Part shown: positions 1 through 7,209 of the stretch, piece after piece | Layout: each line of letters begins with the position of its first letter | Numbering within the stretch: position 1 is the first letter of the stretch | Assembly: GCA_963744225.1 (NCBI GenBank) | Contig: CAVUSV010000003.1 | Location: 310,001-374,000, forward strand | Reading direction: 5' to 3' | Length of the DNA stretch: 64,000 nt | From: Bog-473 sp963744225 | Lineage (GTDB): Bacteria > Actinomycetota > Acidimicrobiia > Acidimicrobiales > RAAP-2 | Position numbers and translations under genes: made by a program | The notes under the pieces: generated by a model | What the model was told of the DNA's origin: nothing | Seen by the model: only the letters and a program-made list of their open reading frames with translations | The model's database searches: none

Positions 1-268
1 GTTGCAGGGTCGGTCCCCATGTCGCCGGATCGGTATTGCTGAACTTGCGCTCATTGATGTGTAGGTAGTTGTTCCACCGTTCGGGGTCGAGGGATGGGAA
101 CTCGGCGACGGCTGCCTCGGCAGCCTCTGGCTCGAGGAACTGATCGATCACGATGTGTGGGTACGGGTCGGCGGACTGATATTCGACCCGGAGGCGTTCG
201 ACCTCCCGCTCCAGGCGATCGATGTCAAGGACGGGTAAGGGCGTTTCGGTCTCGCTTTGGAGCCTCAT
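1..268 (-). CDS. 2-oxoglutarate/Fe(II) oxygenase-like protein, N-terminal part (runs off window)
   Basis: Only the first 89 residues are in the window; the gene continues past base 1. The ATG at 266-268 is preceded by an AAAGG purine run. Residues 18-30 form a short helix rich in E and R. Residues 35-48 (PYPHIVIDQFLEPE) and 65-79 (WNNYLHINERKFSNT) match the N-terminal pattern of Tpa1/prolyl-4-hydroxylase-like proteins, where PFPH(V/I)VIDNFL and N-E-x-K motifs are recurrent. The HxD...H iron site would lie beyond the window edge, so catalysis cannot be checked. A decayed second copy of the same segment is at 4705-4952. Family assignment is from motif memory; the substrate is unknown. Confidence 0.6.
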   Translation of the reverse strand, partial: MRLQSETETPLPVLDIDRLEREVERLRVEYQSADPYPHIVIDQFLEPEAAEAAVAEFPSLDPERWNNYLHINERKFSNTDPATWGPTLQ

Positions 269-797
269 CCTTTGGGCGTCCCTGCTCGTATGCCTGCTGG
301 CATCCTGCCTCCCTGGTATCGCCGGTGAGTCCGAATTGCTGCCCCTCGTGAGCGTGCGCCATTTTGTGTAGCACGCATCCGGCGGTCGAGCCCGTCCGGT
401 GTCGCGCTCGACAGGGCCTCGCCTCCAGCCAATCCACGGGGTCTCCTGTCCGGAGCCCAGGTTACTGCCTCATCGGCTTTTTGCCAGGTGGTGCACGCCC
501 GGTTCCGGTCCAAAGGGGAGTGGATGTGCAATACGGGCCTCCAGGAGAATTGTGAAGGATTTGAGGGTAGCCGCCCCGGGGCGCAGCCGTCCCCGAGAAC
601 CGTGCAACACACCAAAATGGACGGGTCCAGGGTGGGCTGCAACCGCAACCGCCAGAGCGACACGAGGCGCCTCGCAGAGCGCACAATCCGGGTTTCGAAA
701 GGCCGTTGTGCCCGTTCGCCGCCTCGCACTCGAAAGGCCAGGCTCGCCGGGTTAGGCGCTCTCAGGGGATCGGGCTCTCTGATGCAAGCGGTACACG
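269..797. other. Intergenic region, no supported gene
   Basis: This 529-base stretch lies between the oxygenase start and the end of the family A gene, both on the minus strand. Open frames cross it on both strands, but their composition is Arg/Pro/Ser-rich and they show no recognisable motif. I see no tRNA, clear repeat or terminator here. Confidence 0.4.
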
Positions 798-2951
798 TCA
801 GTGAATCAGGCTCTGACACAGCGTTGGTTGAGGCGTGTGTACCCGTTCGATCAGCAAAACGTTTGGCCGAACCTGTGAATTGGAGGTGTTGGAGGCGACA
901 TGGACCTGCCCATCCGTGAACGTCGACGATGTGCGGACATCGCCGTCCAATTGCACTGCCACAACGTGTTTGATGGGATCGGTAGTGACGACCACGGTGT
1001 GCGTCGTACCGGTGTTGACCACCAACGATGCCGCATACACCGTTTTGGGCCCACCGCTGATCGCGAACGTCAGGTAAACGACATGGGGATTCGCGGGTAT
1101 CGCAATTGCCTCGACGGAATATTTTCCCGTCCTGAGCAGCGGTACCGATTCCCGTGTCAGTGTTCGGGGAGTTTTCACAGTGAGCTGAAACGTGTGTTGG
1201 AAGGGTTGGCCGAGTTGAACTGCGAGCCAGGTTGTTCGTTGGTATTGCTGGCTTGGTACGGTCGAGTAGTTCTCCCCATTGGAAATGTAGAGACCGCTGC
1301 AGTCTCCGATGACGTACAACTGCCCGGCCGGAGCCCACGGAGGCAGTGAGCTGCCCCGGGAGAGGCGGCCTTGCAACGGATGACCGGTAAGGTCGCTGAT
1401 TGCCTTCTGGGCCCCGACATAGTTGACGGCTTGGCTGCTGGTCCATTCTTCATTGGGGACGATTGCCATGCCGATGTTGGCCGCAATGCTGAAGAGCCCG
1501 AGCGCTGCAATGACGGCCACCGCGGCGACGCGCACCGTGCGTCGCCGGCCCTCCAGGCGACGAAAGATGTCGGCCAGACCCACGGCACTGGCCAGTACGA
1601 GCAATGGAACGAAGTCACCGAGATATCTCGGACCGATGTAGCCCCACAACAACAGCGCTGCAGCCGCACTGGCCACGGCCAGAAGAGGGAGGCGGGTCCG
1701 CGCCACCAGCCCGACCGCTCTCGGTCGAAAGGCCGTTGCCAGACCCCAGATGCTCAAGAGGAAGAGAAGAGGTGTCGACGCCGGGACGCTCGCCGTACGG
1801 TACAGCTTGTCGAAGAGTACGCCACCGAGTGCCTTTGGCGGGCTTGTGGGCAGTGTGATGAACGGGAATACACGGCTGAGGCTCAGATTGTCAGGCCTTA
1901 GGTAGGTGACGATATTGGTCGGCACGTACTCGGTGCCCACCTCCGAATTGTGGTTGGCGGCGAGAAATTTCTGCCGATATGCGTTGACGTGGGACCAGAC
2001 CTGGTCAGTGATCCGGACGCCGAACGGGACACCGAACTTGGCGTAGTTGAGCGCGCATGCAAGGACAAGCGGGACCAATCCTGCGAGTAGCACGGGTACG
2101 AACCATCGTCGGTTTTCCGATCCACCGAAACCGAGCAGGAACCAGACCGCAACCAAACCGGCGCCCACGACACATGCCCAGCCCGTGGTCGCCCGATCGA
2201 AATTGGCGCACAGGATGAGCAGCCCACAAGCGAGGACGCGGCCGGATGATGGTCGCTCCATTACCCCGAGGAGGGCGAAGATCGTGGCCGTCGTGAGGCA
2301 GATGCTCCACGCGATGTCCTCATTGAAGACGTAGGTAATCGACGCCAGCAGCATCCAAATCGTGCCGCCCATGATCGTGGCCATCACGACCCCGTAGGCG
2401 GTGGCCTCGAGTCTGCCCATGGCGCAATCGCCACGAAGGAGATACCGAACTCGCCAGAGCAAAAGCGACACAAACAGCCCTGTCAACACCCACGCCAGGA
2501 GCATGGATGAGGGAGTTAGCCTTCCATCCAAGCTGCTGGTTACCAGCAATATCGGCATGCGAATGATCGAGGGAAATAAGCCGAAGTAGGTGTACGTTCG
2601 TCCGTCGTGCACGAATCCTTCGATGCCAAGAATTCCATTCGGCAGCGATAGGTGGCCATGGAAAATGGACCGCGCCTGGAGGTCGAAGTAGTTGTTTTCG
2701 AATATTGATTGGCGAAACGGTGTTGCGGGCCCCCAGTCCGACCAGAGGATCCAGATGAAGGGAACCGCAGTGAGAGCGATGGCGATCAGCGACGCCCAGG
2801 TGAATCGCCGACGACCAGCGTCGAGGTCTGACCGCACCACGGCCTCGTCGCCTGCCGCGACATCAGCCGCATCTACTTCGTCCTCGCGCGAGACGACCCG
2901 ACCCTCCCCGGGCAGAGCCGTCTGAAGGGAGCTGCCGGTACCTTCCCCCAT
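798..2951 (-). CDS. Family A polytopic membrane protein (GT-C-like), copy 1
   Basis: 717 residues from ATG at 2951. An acidic cytoplasmic N-terminus of about 48 residues is followed by a first membrane helix (about 51-70), many further hydrophobic segments to about residue 490, and a hydrophilic C-terminal domain of about 220 residues. The first external loop carries NYFDLQAR (87-94), FHGHL (97-101) and YTYFG (120-124), which recur in the copies at 4952 and 7210. The C-terminus ends with LCQSL, also shared. The layout (acidic residue in loop 1, many helices, extracytoplasmic tail) resembles GT-C glycosyltransferases that use polyprenyl-phosphate sugars, but I know no named family for it; that role is inferred. 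It is divergent from the GtrA gene at 3078, so the 126-bp gap should hold both promoters. Confidence 0.85.
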   Translation of the reverse strand: MGEGTGSSLQTALPGEGRVVSREDEVDAADVAAGDEAVVRSDLDAGRRRFTWASLIAIALTAVPFIWILWSDWGPATPFRQSIFENNYFDLQARSIFHGHLSLPNGILGIEGFVHDGRTYTYFGLFPSIIRMPILLVTSSLDGRLTPSSMLLAWVLTGLFVSLLLWRVRYLLRGDCAMGRLEATAYGVVMATIMGGTIWMLLASITYVFNEDIAWSICLTTATIFALLGVMERPSSGRVLACGLLILCANFDRATTGWACVVGAGLVAVWFLLGFGGSENRRWFVPVLLAGLVPLVLACALNYAKFGVPFGVRITDQVWSHVNAYRQKFLAANHNSEVGTEYVPTNIVTYLRPDNLSLSRVFPFITLPTSPPKALGGVLFDKLYRTASVPASTPLLFLLSIWGLATAFRPRAVGLVARTRLPLLAVASAAAALLLWGYIGPRYLGDFVPLLVLASAVGLADIFRRLEGRRRTVRVAAVAVIAALGLFSIAANIGMAIVPNEEWTSSQAVNYVGAQKAISDLTGHPLQGRLSRGSSLPPWAPAGQLYVIGDCSGLYISNGENYSTVPSQQYQRTTWLAVQLGQPFQHTFQLTVKTPRTLTRESVPLLRTGKYSVEAIAIPANPHVVYLTFAISGGPKTVYAASLVVNTGTTHTVVVTTDPIKHVVAVQLDGDVRTSSTFTDGQVHVASNTSNSQVRPNVLLIERVHTPQPTLCQSLIH

Positions 2952-3062
2952 TGCGCAGGAGTGTAGCGAAAAGGTGTTGACTCGAAGGGTCGCTGCCCAG
3001 GTGAAACCCGGTGGGCGGCGTTCACCGCTGTCGGGGGCCGCAGGCGGCGAAAGGGTCGACGG

Positions 3063-3068
3063 GATAAT
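3063..3068 (+). promoter_or_regulatory. Possible -10 element for the GtrA gene
   Basis: GATAAT lies 9 bases before the GTG start at 3078. A transcript begun 6-8 bases downstream would be leaderless, which is common in actinobacteria. I see no convincing -35 hexamer at 16-18 bases spacing, so this is tentative. Confidence 0.3.
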
Positions 3069-3077
3069 GTTTGACCT

Positions 3078-3560
3078 GTGAAGAGCGGGTTGATGCGGCT
3101 GTGGCGCCTCGCGCAGACCCCTCAGGGAGTGAAGGTCATCAAGTACTCAATGGTGTCGGTGATTTCTGCGCTGACCTCGCTGGTCATCCTCACGATTGTC
3201 TTCGGGGTGCTTCGCCTGTGGGGCGCCGTCGCCAGCACGCTCTTCGCCAACGTCATGGCAGGCATTCCGTCGTACTTCCTCAATCGCCGGTGGGTGTGGG
3301 GGAAAGGAGGGAGGTCCCATATCTGGCGGGAGCTTCTCCCATTTTGGGTGATGTCAATATCGGGCATCCTCTTCGCTTTGTTCACGGCTTCGTTGGCGCA
3401 ACACTTCGCCGATACGCACCATCTTCACCATCTGGCTCGGACCGTCCTGGTCGTCGGGGCCAACATCGCGGCCTTTGGTCTTCTGTGGTTCCTCAAATTC
3501 CTCATCCTCAATCGGCTCTTCGCTGAAATCGCCGACGCCGAAGTGGGGGTCGACGCCTGA
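3078..3560 (+). CDS. GtrA-family small membrane protein (polyprenyl-phosphate-sugar flippase type)
   Basis: 160 residues, GTG start. Four hydrophobic segments are visible (about 25-47, 52-68, 88-107 and 120-143). The segment around residues 62-75 holds the motif IPSYFLNRRWVW, the usual signature of GtrA/DPMS-like proteins (N-R-x-W/F-x-F). GtrA proteins are thought to flip lipid-linked sugars across the inner membrane or to assist GT2 enzymes that make them. Here it lies beside family A proteins that may consume such donors. A decayed second C-terminal copy lies at 4285-4480. No good Shine-Dalgarno is visible, in line with a leaderless start; ATG at 3093 is an alternative. Confidence 0.85.
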   Translation: MKSGLMRLWRLAQTPQGVKVIKYSMVSVISALTSLVILTIVFGVLRLWGAVASTLFANVMAGIPSYFLNRRWVWGKGGRSHIWRELLPFWVMSISGILFALFTASLAQHFADTHHLHHLARTVLVVGANIAAFGLLWFLKFLILNRLFAEIADAEVGVDA

Positions 3561-3641
3561 GGCGTTCCGACCGATCGGAAAGGTGACTGCGTCCGCGGAT
3601 AACGCAAACATTGACGGGTTCAGCGCATTCTCAATGAGATG

Positions 3642-3669
3642 GGAGCCACCGACTAGTGTCGGTGGCTCC
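3642..3669 (+). terminator. Strong stem-loop downstream of GtrA
   Basis: Perfect 12-bp stem (GGAGCCACCGAC / GTCGGTGGCTCC) with a TAGT loop, 82 bases after the GtrA stop and before the tRNA. There is no U-tract after it, so it may be a terminator of the non-canonical actinobacterial type or an RNA processing/stability element. Confidence 0.55.
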
Positions 3670-3709
3670 GCGCCGTGAGGCAGCCCACTCCGAACTGGTG
3701 GGGGTCCAC

Positions 3710-3781
3710 GCCCCCGTAGCTCAGGGGAAAGAGCATCGGTTTCCTAAACCGTGTGCGAAGGTTCGAATCCTTCCGGGGGCG
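3710..3781 (+). tRNA. tRNA-Arg (anticodon CCT)
   Basis: A full cloverleaf can be drawn. The acceptor stem is GCCCCCG (3710-3716) with CGGGGGC (3774-3780). The D arm is GCTC...GAGC. The anticodon loop TTCCTAA gives CCT (reads AGG). The T arm is GAAGG-TTCGAAT-CCTTC. The discriminator is G and no CCA is encoded. The outermost anticodon-stem pair is T-T, a mismatch. The gene lies at the left border of a block of decayed mobile and duplicated sequence, so it may have served as an integration site, although I do not find a repeated 3' end in the window. Confidence 0.9.
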
Positions 3782-3788
3782 CGATTTG

Positions 3789-3831
3789 GGCTTGACCCCA
3801 TAGGCCGAGCCAGCTGAGCTTGACCCCATTG
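3789..3831. repeat. Short direct repeats GCTTGACCCCAT(A/T)GG
   Basis: Two copies of a 15-base word (3789-3803 and 3817-3831) lie just after the tRNA, followed by a partial third copy (CTTGACC). On the other strand they read TGGGGTCAAGC, a word seen at the tips of some insertion sequences. They sit at the end of the transposase remnant, so they may be IS ends. Confidence 0.35.
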
Positions 3832-3965
3832 GCTTGACCGCGCTTTATGAGAATGCGGCCTTGGTTTCTTCTTCATCTTCTGATGAAAGCGCTCGACCTT
3901 GCCCATGGTCCTGGGATGGTGGGGCGTGAGTGCTTGGCCCGTGGCAAAGGTCAAGCTCACCAGGA
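3832..3965 (-). pseudogene. Remnant of an integrase-core (IS481-like) transposase
   Basis: On the minus strand a reading frame gives LTPHHPRTMGKVERFHQKMK. This matches the conserved rve-core block of IS481-type and related transposases (R-P-Y-H-P-Q-T-x-G-K-V-E-R-F-H-x-x-L), including the glutamate of the DDE triad. Only this block is left: the upstream part with both aspartates is not recognisable and the frame has no plausible start. It lies between the tRNA and the GtrA remnant. Confidence 0.5.
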
Positions 3966-4284
3966 CACCGCGTGAACTCATCAGTGAGCGAGGGCGGGAA
4001 GATTCAGGAATCGGGGGCGCCGTGGGCCACCTTTGACGCCACGCTGACACACGCGAGATCGAGGCGCGTCCTGAGAATGCGGGAGCGTCTGTCAGAGGGC
4101 GTTTGCAACCTTCAGCCCGCGGTGTTCTGGCAACAGAATGGGGTTTCCTTCACAGTGCCTCTGGGTCCGCGATCTGGCTCGCTGTTACGAGTTCCCAACC
4201 GGCAGTCAGTGTGGCGCACGAGGGCGCCTCGTAGCTCTGGCGAGAGGTCCTGGCGTTCGAGGTCATTGTTCGCCATCAGCAACG

Positions 4285-4480
4285 GATTGTCCTGGTCACG
4301 GCCTCGTGGACAGACCGATTCGCCAACGAGCACGACCCGCACCCACCTTGCCCCGACCCTTCTCGTCGTGAGGGCGAACGTCTGCGCCTTTGGGATATTG
4401 TGGCTCCTCAAGTTCATCATCCTGAACCGGTTATACGCGCGGATCGCAGACACCGAACTTGGGGCCGAACTGAAGGTCGG
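4285..4480 (+). pseudogene. Decayed C-terminal piece of a second GtrA gene
   Basis: One frame gives a segment resembling the third helix region of the intact GtrA (VTASWTDRFANEHD against FTASLAQHFADTHH). After a frame change, another gives LLVVRANVCAFGILWLLKF and ILNRLYARIADTELG, against VLVVGANIAAFGLLWFLKF and ILNRLFAEIADAEVG of the gene at 3078-3560. The copy lacks the first two helices and carries at least one frameshift. The DNA has drifted as well, so the duplication or transfer is old. Confidence 0.65.
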
Positions 4481-4704
4481 CCCCAGGGCTGAGGTCCGTG
4501 GACGCGGGGTAGGTTGGAGTCGAGGGTGCGTAGGGACCGAGAACCACGTACGGGGGAAGAATCGATGACCGAGAGATTTTCTGTCCGAGCCTTGGGCTGT
4601 CGTCCGAACGGTGGCGGATGAGCGGCGGCGTGCGGTACCGCAGCGCCGGCATGGCTGACTTCCTCGTGGCAGCAGCGACGGAAGGCACTGTCAAAGGGTT
4701 CTCA

Positions 4705-4952
4705 GGACTCCATTCCCAACGGTGGAACAATTCTTGCACGCAAACGAACGGAAGTTCTCCAACACGGAACGGGCGACGATCTATGGCCCCGCGTTTCAGC
4801 AGGTTCCGGCCGAGGCCAATTGGCCCAGGTTCGTCAGCTTCGTGAGCGACCTCAACGGGGTGATCACACCCGACACCAACTCGGACCAGTCGGCGGGCAA
4901 GGTCCTCGCATTCTGGGACCAGTATTTCCAGTGTCGTCGAGGGAGTCCGTGA
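4705..4952 (+). pseudogene. Decayed N-terminal piece of a second 2OG-oxygenase-like gene
   Basis: The DNA at about 4717-4800 reads RWNN and then, after a one-base deletion, FLHANERKFSNTERAT and GPAFQ. The intact partial gene at 1-268 has RWNNYLHINERKFSNTD and GPTLQ. The following residues (WPRFVSFVSDLNG) also fit the family (a segment of the type P-x-F-x-x-F-L-x-x-L-x-G). The frame then ends without the iron-binding core. Its stop overlaps the ATG of the family A gene at 4952 (TGATG), so translation of the remnant, if any, would feed into that start. Confidence 0.6.
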
Positions 4953-7081
4953 TGGCCACCGCCACCATCACCGGCCCACAGCAAGTCGACGAGAGTCGCG
5001 TCGAGGACCCAGGTGCCTTCACGACGCGCTCGCCAGCGGAGATCAGCCGCCGGCGGTTCACCATCGCAGTGGTGACCGGAACGGCGCTGACAATGCCCTT
5101 CATGCTGTGGCTGCTGTGGGACCTGTGGTTCGGCAAGGTCAGCGTGATTCGAGGCGTCTCCTTCGACTATTTCTACGACCGCCAGGCCCGAGCCATGTTC
5201 CACGGCCACCTGTGGATCCCCCCCGGCCAATTGAGCATCGAGGCGTTCCTCCATGCCGGCCACGAGTTCACCTACTTCGGGATCTTCCCTTCGTTGCTCC
5301 GGATGCCGGTTCTGCTCTTCACCAGCCGCCTCGATGGCGATCTCACGGCTCCTTCGCTCCTCCTCGCCTGGTTCGCCACCGCCGTCTTCACCGCTCTTCT
5401 CCTCTGGCGGCTGCGAGTCCTCATCCGTGGCACCGCGCTCGTCGGCCGGGCCGAGGCGGCCTCGTACGGCGCGCTGATGGCCGGCGTGATGGGCGGCTCG
5501 GTCGTCATCTACATGGCGGCAACGCCCATCGTCTACAACGAGGACTTCGCCTGGACCATCCCCCTCGTCGTCGGCAGCCTTTTCGCGCTGCTCGGCATCC
5601 AGGAGCGGCCGTCCTGGGGCCGGATGGCGGCCGCCGCCGTGCTGGTGGTATGCACCAACCTGAACCGCACACCCGGTGGCTACGCGGTCACAGTCGGTTG
5701 CATCCTCGTGGCTGCGTGGTTCGCGCTGGGTAAGGGGGGAACCGCGGCGCGCCGCTGGGCGATCCCGTTGGCGGCGATCGGCTTGGTTGGCTTCCTCGCC
5801 AACGCGGCCGTGACCTACGCGAAATTCGGCATCCCGATCGGGCTGCCGATGGCGGACCAGGCGTGGACCCATCTCAACGCGTACCGCCGCCACTTTCTCG
5901 CCGCCAACGGCGGAAAGCCGTGGAACTTCAACCATATCCCGAGCCAGTTCTGGGCTTACTTCCAGCCCTTCGGAGCCCGCTTCTCCACGCTGTTCCCGTT
6001 CATCACCCCCCCCGGGTCCCCGGCCTCGGCGCTCAACGGGGCGGTGTTGGAGTTGACCTACCCGACGGCCAGCATGACCACGACGGCACCGTTGCTGATC
6101 GTGCTCGGCGTCTGGGGGGCAGTGACGGCGTTCCGGCGGCGGGGTCCTGGTCGTGTGCGCCTGGCGCGGCTGGTCCTGGTCACCGGAGCCGTGGGGACGG
6201 CCGGGGTCCTTGTCTGGGGCTACATCTCCCAGCGGTACATCGGGGACCTCATGCCGCTCTTCATCGTCGCGTCGGCTGTCGGCATGATCGAGGTCTGGCG
6301 GCTCCTCGAAGGGCGCAGCCGCAGGGCGCGGGGATGGGCGCTCGGGGGCTTCTGCGCACTCGCCGCCTATGGGGTCGCCGCCAACGTGGCCGTCGCGGCG
6401 TGGCCTGTCCCGCAATGGACGCAGACCCAGACGGCAGGGTTCGTTTCGGCCCAGAAGTCGCTGAGCCTCGGTTCCCTCGGTGCCAGCGTTCGGACGGGAG
6501 GGCCGCTCCCTTACTGGGCTCCCTCAGGCGAGCTGTTCGCGGTCAACCACTGTTCGGGCCTCTACCTGTCGAGCGGTGACGACAGTTCGTCGGTGCCGGG
6601 CCAACAGATCGAGCACTACACCTGGATGCCGGTCGAGCAGAGCCCTGCCTTCACCCGCGAGATCGGGTTCACGTTCAACCGCCCGGCCAGTCTTCTGACC
6701 CATCCGGTGACGCTCATGACATACGGCAGGACGTCGCTCGTCCTCGTGCCGGTGCCACCAGGTTCCGTTCGCATCGTGCTCGAGAACTCCGGAACCTCGA
6801 TCGCGTGGCCCCCGGCGCACGGCTGGGTCCTCCCGATCACGTACCTGCATGCGCTGAACCACTTCGTCGTCACCGTCGATCCCAATCTCCATTCTCTGGT
6901 CCTCCAGTGGTACACGTGGCAGTACCTCGACCACTACGTCGCCGGACCAGGACCGATCGTCGTCCGGTCGACTCCTCCGCCCGCCCCGGGTACGACGCCG
7001 GTCGTCTCGGTCGCGGATGTCCCGATGGCGGTGCAGCCCCATCCGATGGCGCTCTGCCACAGCCTGGTGGGCAACCGCTGA
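4952..7081 (+). CDS. Family A polytopic membrane protein (GT-C-like), copy 2
   Basis: 709 residues from ATG 4952, with GGGAG six bases upstream; a longer frame opens at 4820 but that part is the oxygenase remnant. The organisation matches copy 1: first helix about 37-57, loop-1 motifs FYDRQARAMFHGHLW and FTYFG, a YNEDFAW segment, further helices to about residue 490, then a C-terminal soluble domain ending in LCHSL. GC content is visibly higher than in the genes at 11.7-13.3 kb. The likely role, inferred from topology and neighbourhood, is an extracytoplasmic glycosyl transfer step in envelope glycan assembly. The gene at 7210 follows on the same strand 128 bases later, probably cotranscribed. 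Confidence 0.85.
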   Translation: MATATITGPQQVDESRVEDPGAFTTRSPAEISRRRFTIAVVTGTALTMPFMLWLLWDLWFGKVSVIRGVSFDYFYDRQARAMFHGHLWIPPGQLSIEAFLHAGHEFTYFGIFPSLLRMPVLLFTSRLDGDLTAPSLLLAWFATAVFTALLLWRLRVLIRGTALVGRAEAASYGALMAGVMGGSVVIYMAATPIVYNEDFAWTIPLVVGSLFALLGIQERPSWGRMAAAAVLVVCTNLNRTPGGYAVTVGCILVAAWFALGKGGTAARRWAIPLAAIGLVGFLANAAVTYAKFGIPIGLPMADQAWTHLNAYRRHFLAANGGKPWNFNHIPSQFWAYFQPFGARFSTLFPFITPPGSPASALNGAVLELTYPTASMTTTAPLLIVLGVWGAVTAFRRRGPGRVRLARLVLVTGAVGTAGVLVWGYISQRYIGDLMPLFIVASAVGMIEVWRLLEGRSRRARGWALGGFCALAAYGVAANVAVAAWPVPQWTQTQTAGFVSAQKSLSLGSLGASVRTGGPLPYWAPSGELFAVNHCSGLYLSSGDDSSSVPGQQIEHYTWMPVEQSPAFTREIGFTFNRPASLLTHPVTLMTYGRTSLVLVPVPPGSVRIVLENSGTSIAWPPAHGWVLPITYLHALNHFVVTVDPNLHSLVLQWYTWQYLDHYVAGPGPIVVRSTPPPAPGTTPVVSVADVPMAVQPHPMALCHSLVGNR

Positions 7082-7209
7082 CCGATGTTGGTATCGAACG
7101 GAGACGGACTGCAGGCGGGAAGATCGGTGACTGACCGGTGGATCGCCGTGGTCAACCAGGCCGTCAACGATCCCCGGCGCGGGGGGTTCCCTCCGGAGAC
7201 CTTCCGGAG

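Noticed and set aside
265..1446. Long minus-strand open frame of 393 codons
   Set aside because: It overlaps the 3' end of the family A gene in another frame and its residues are Arg/Pro/Ser-rich without motifs; it is a high-GC shadow frame.
3710..3781. tRNA as an attachment site of a mobile island
   Set aside because: No second copy of the tRNA 3' end and no integrase gene are visible in the window, so no att sites are annotated.
4796..6415. 539-codon minus-strand open frame
   Set aside because: Antisense to family A copy 2, with a composition dominated by Arg, Glu, Gly and Asp and no domain signature.
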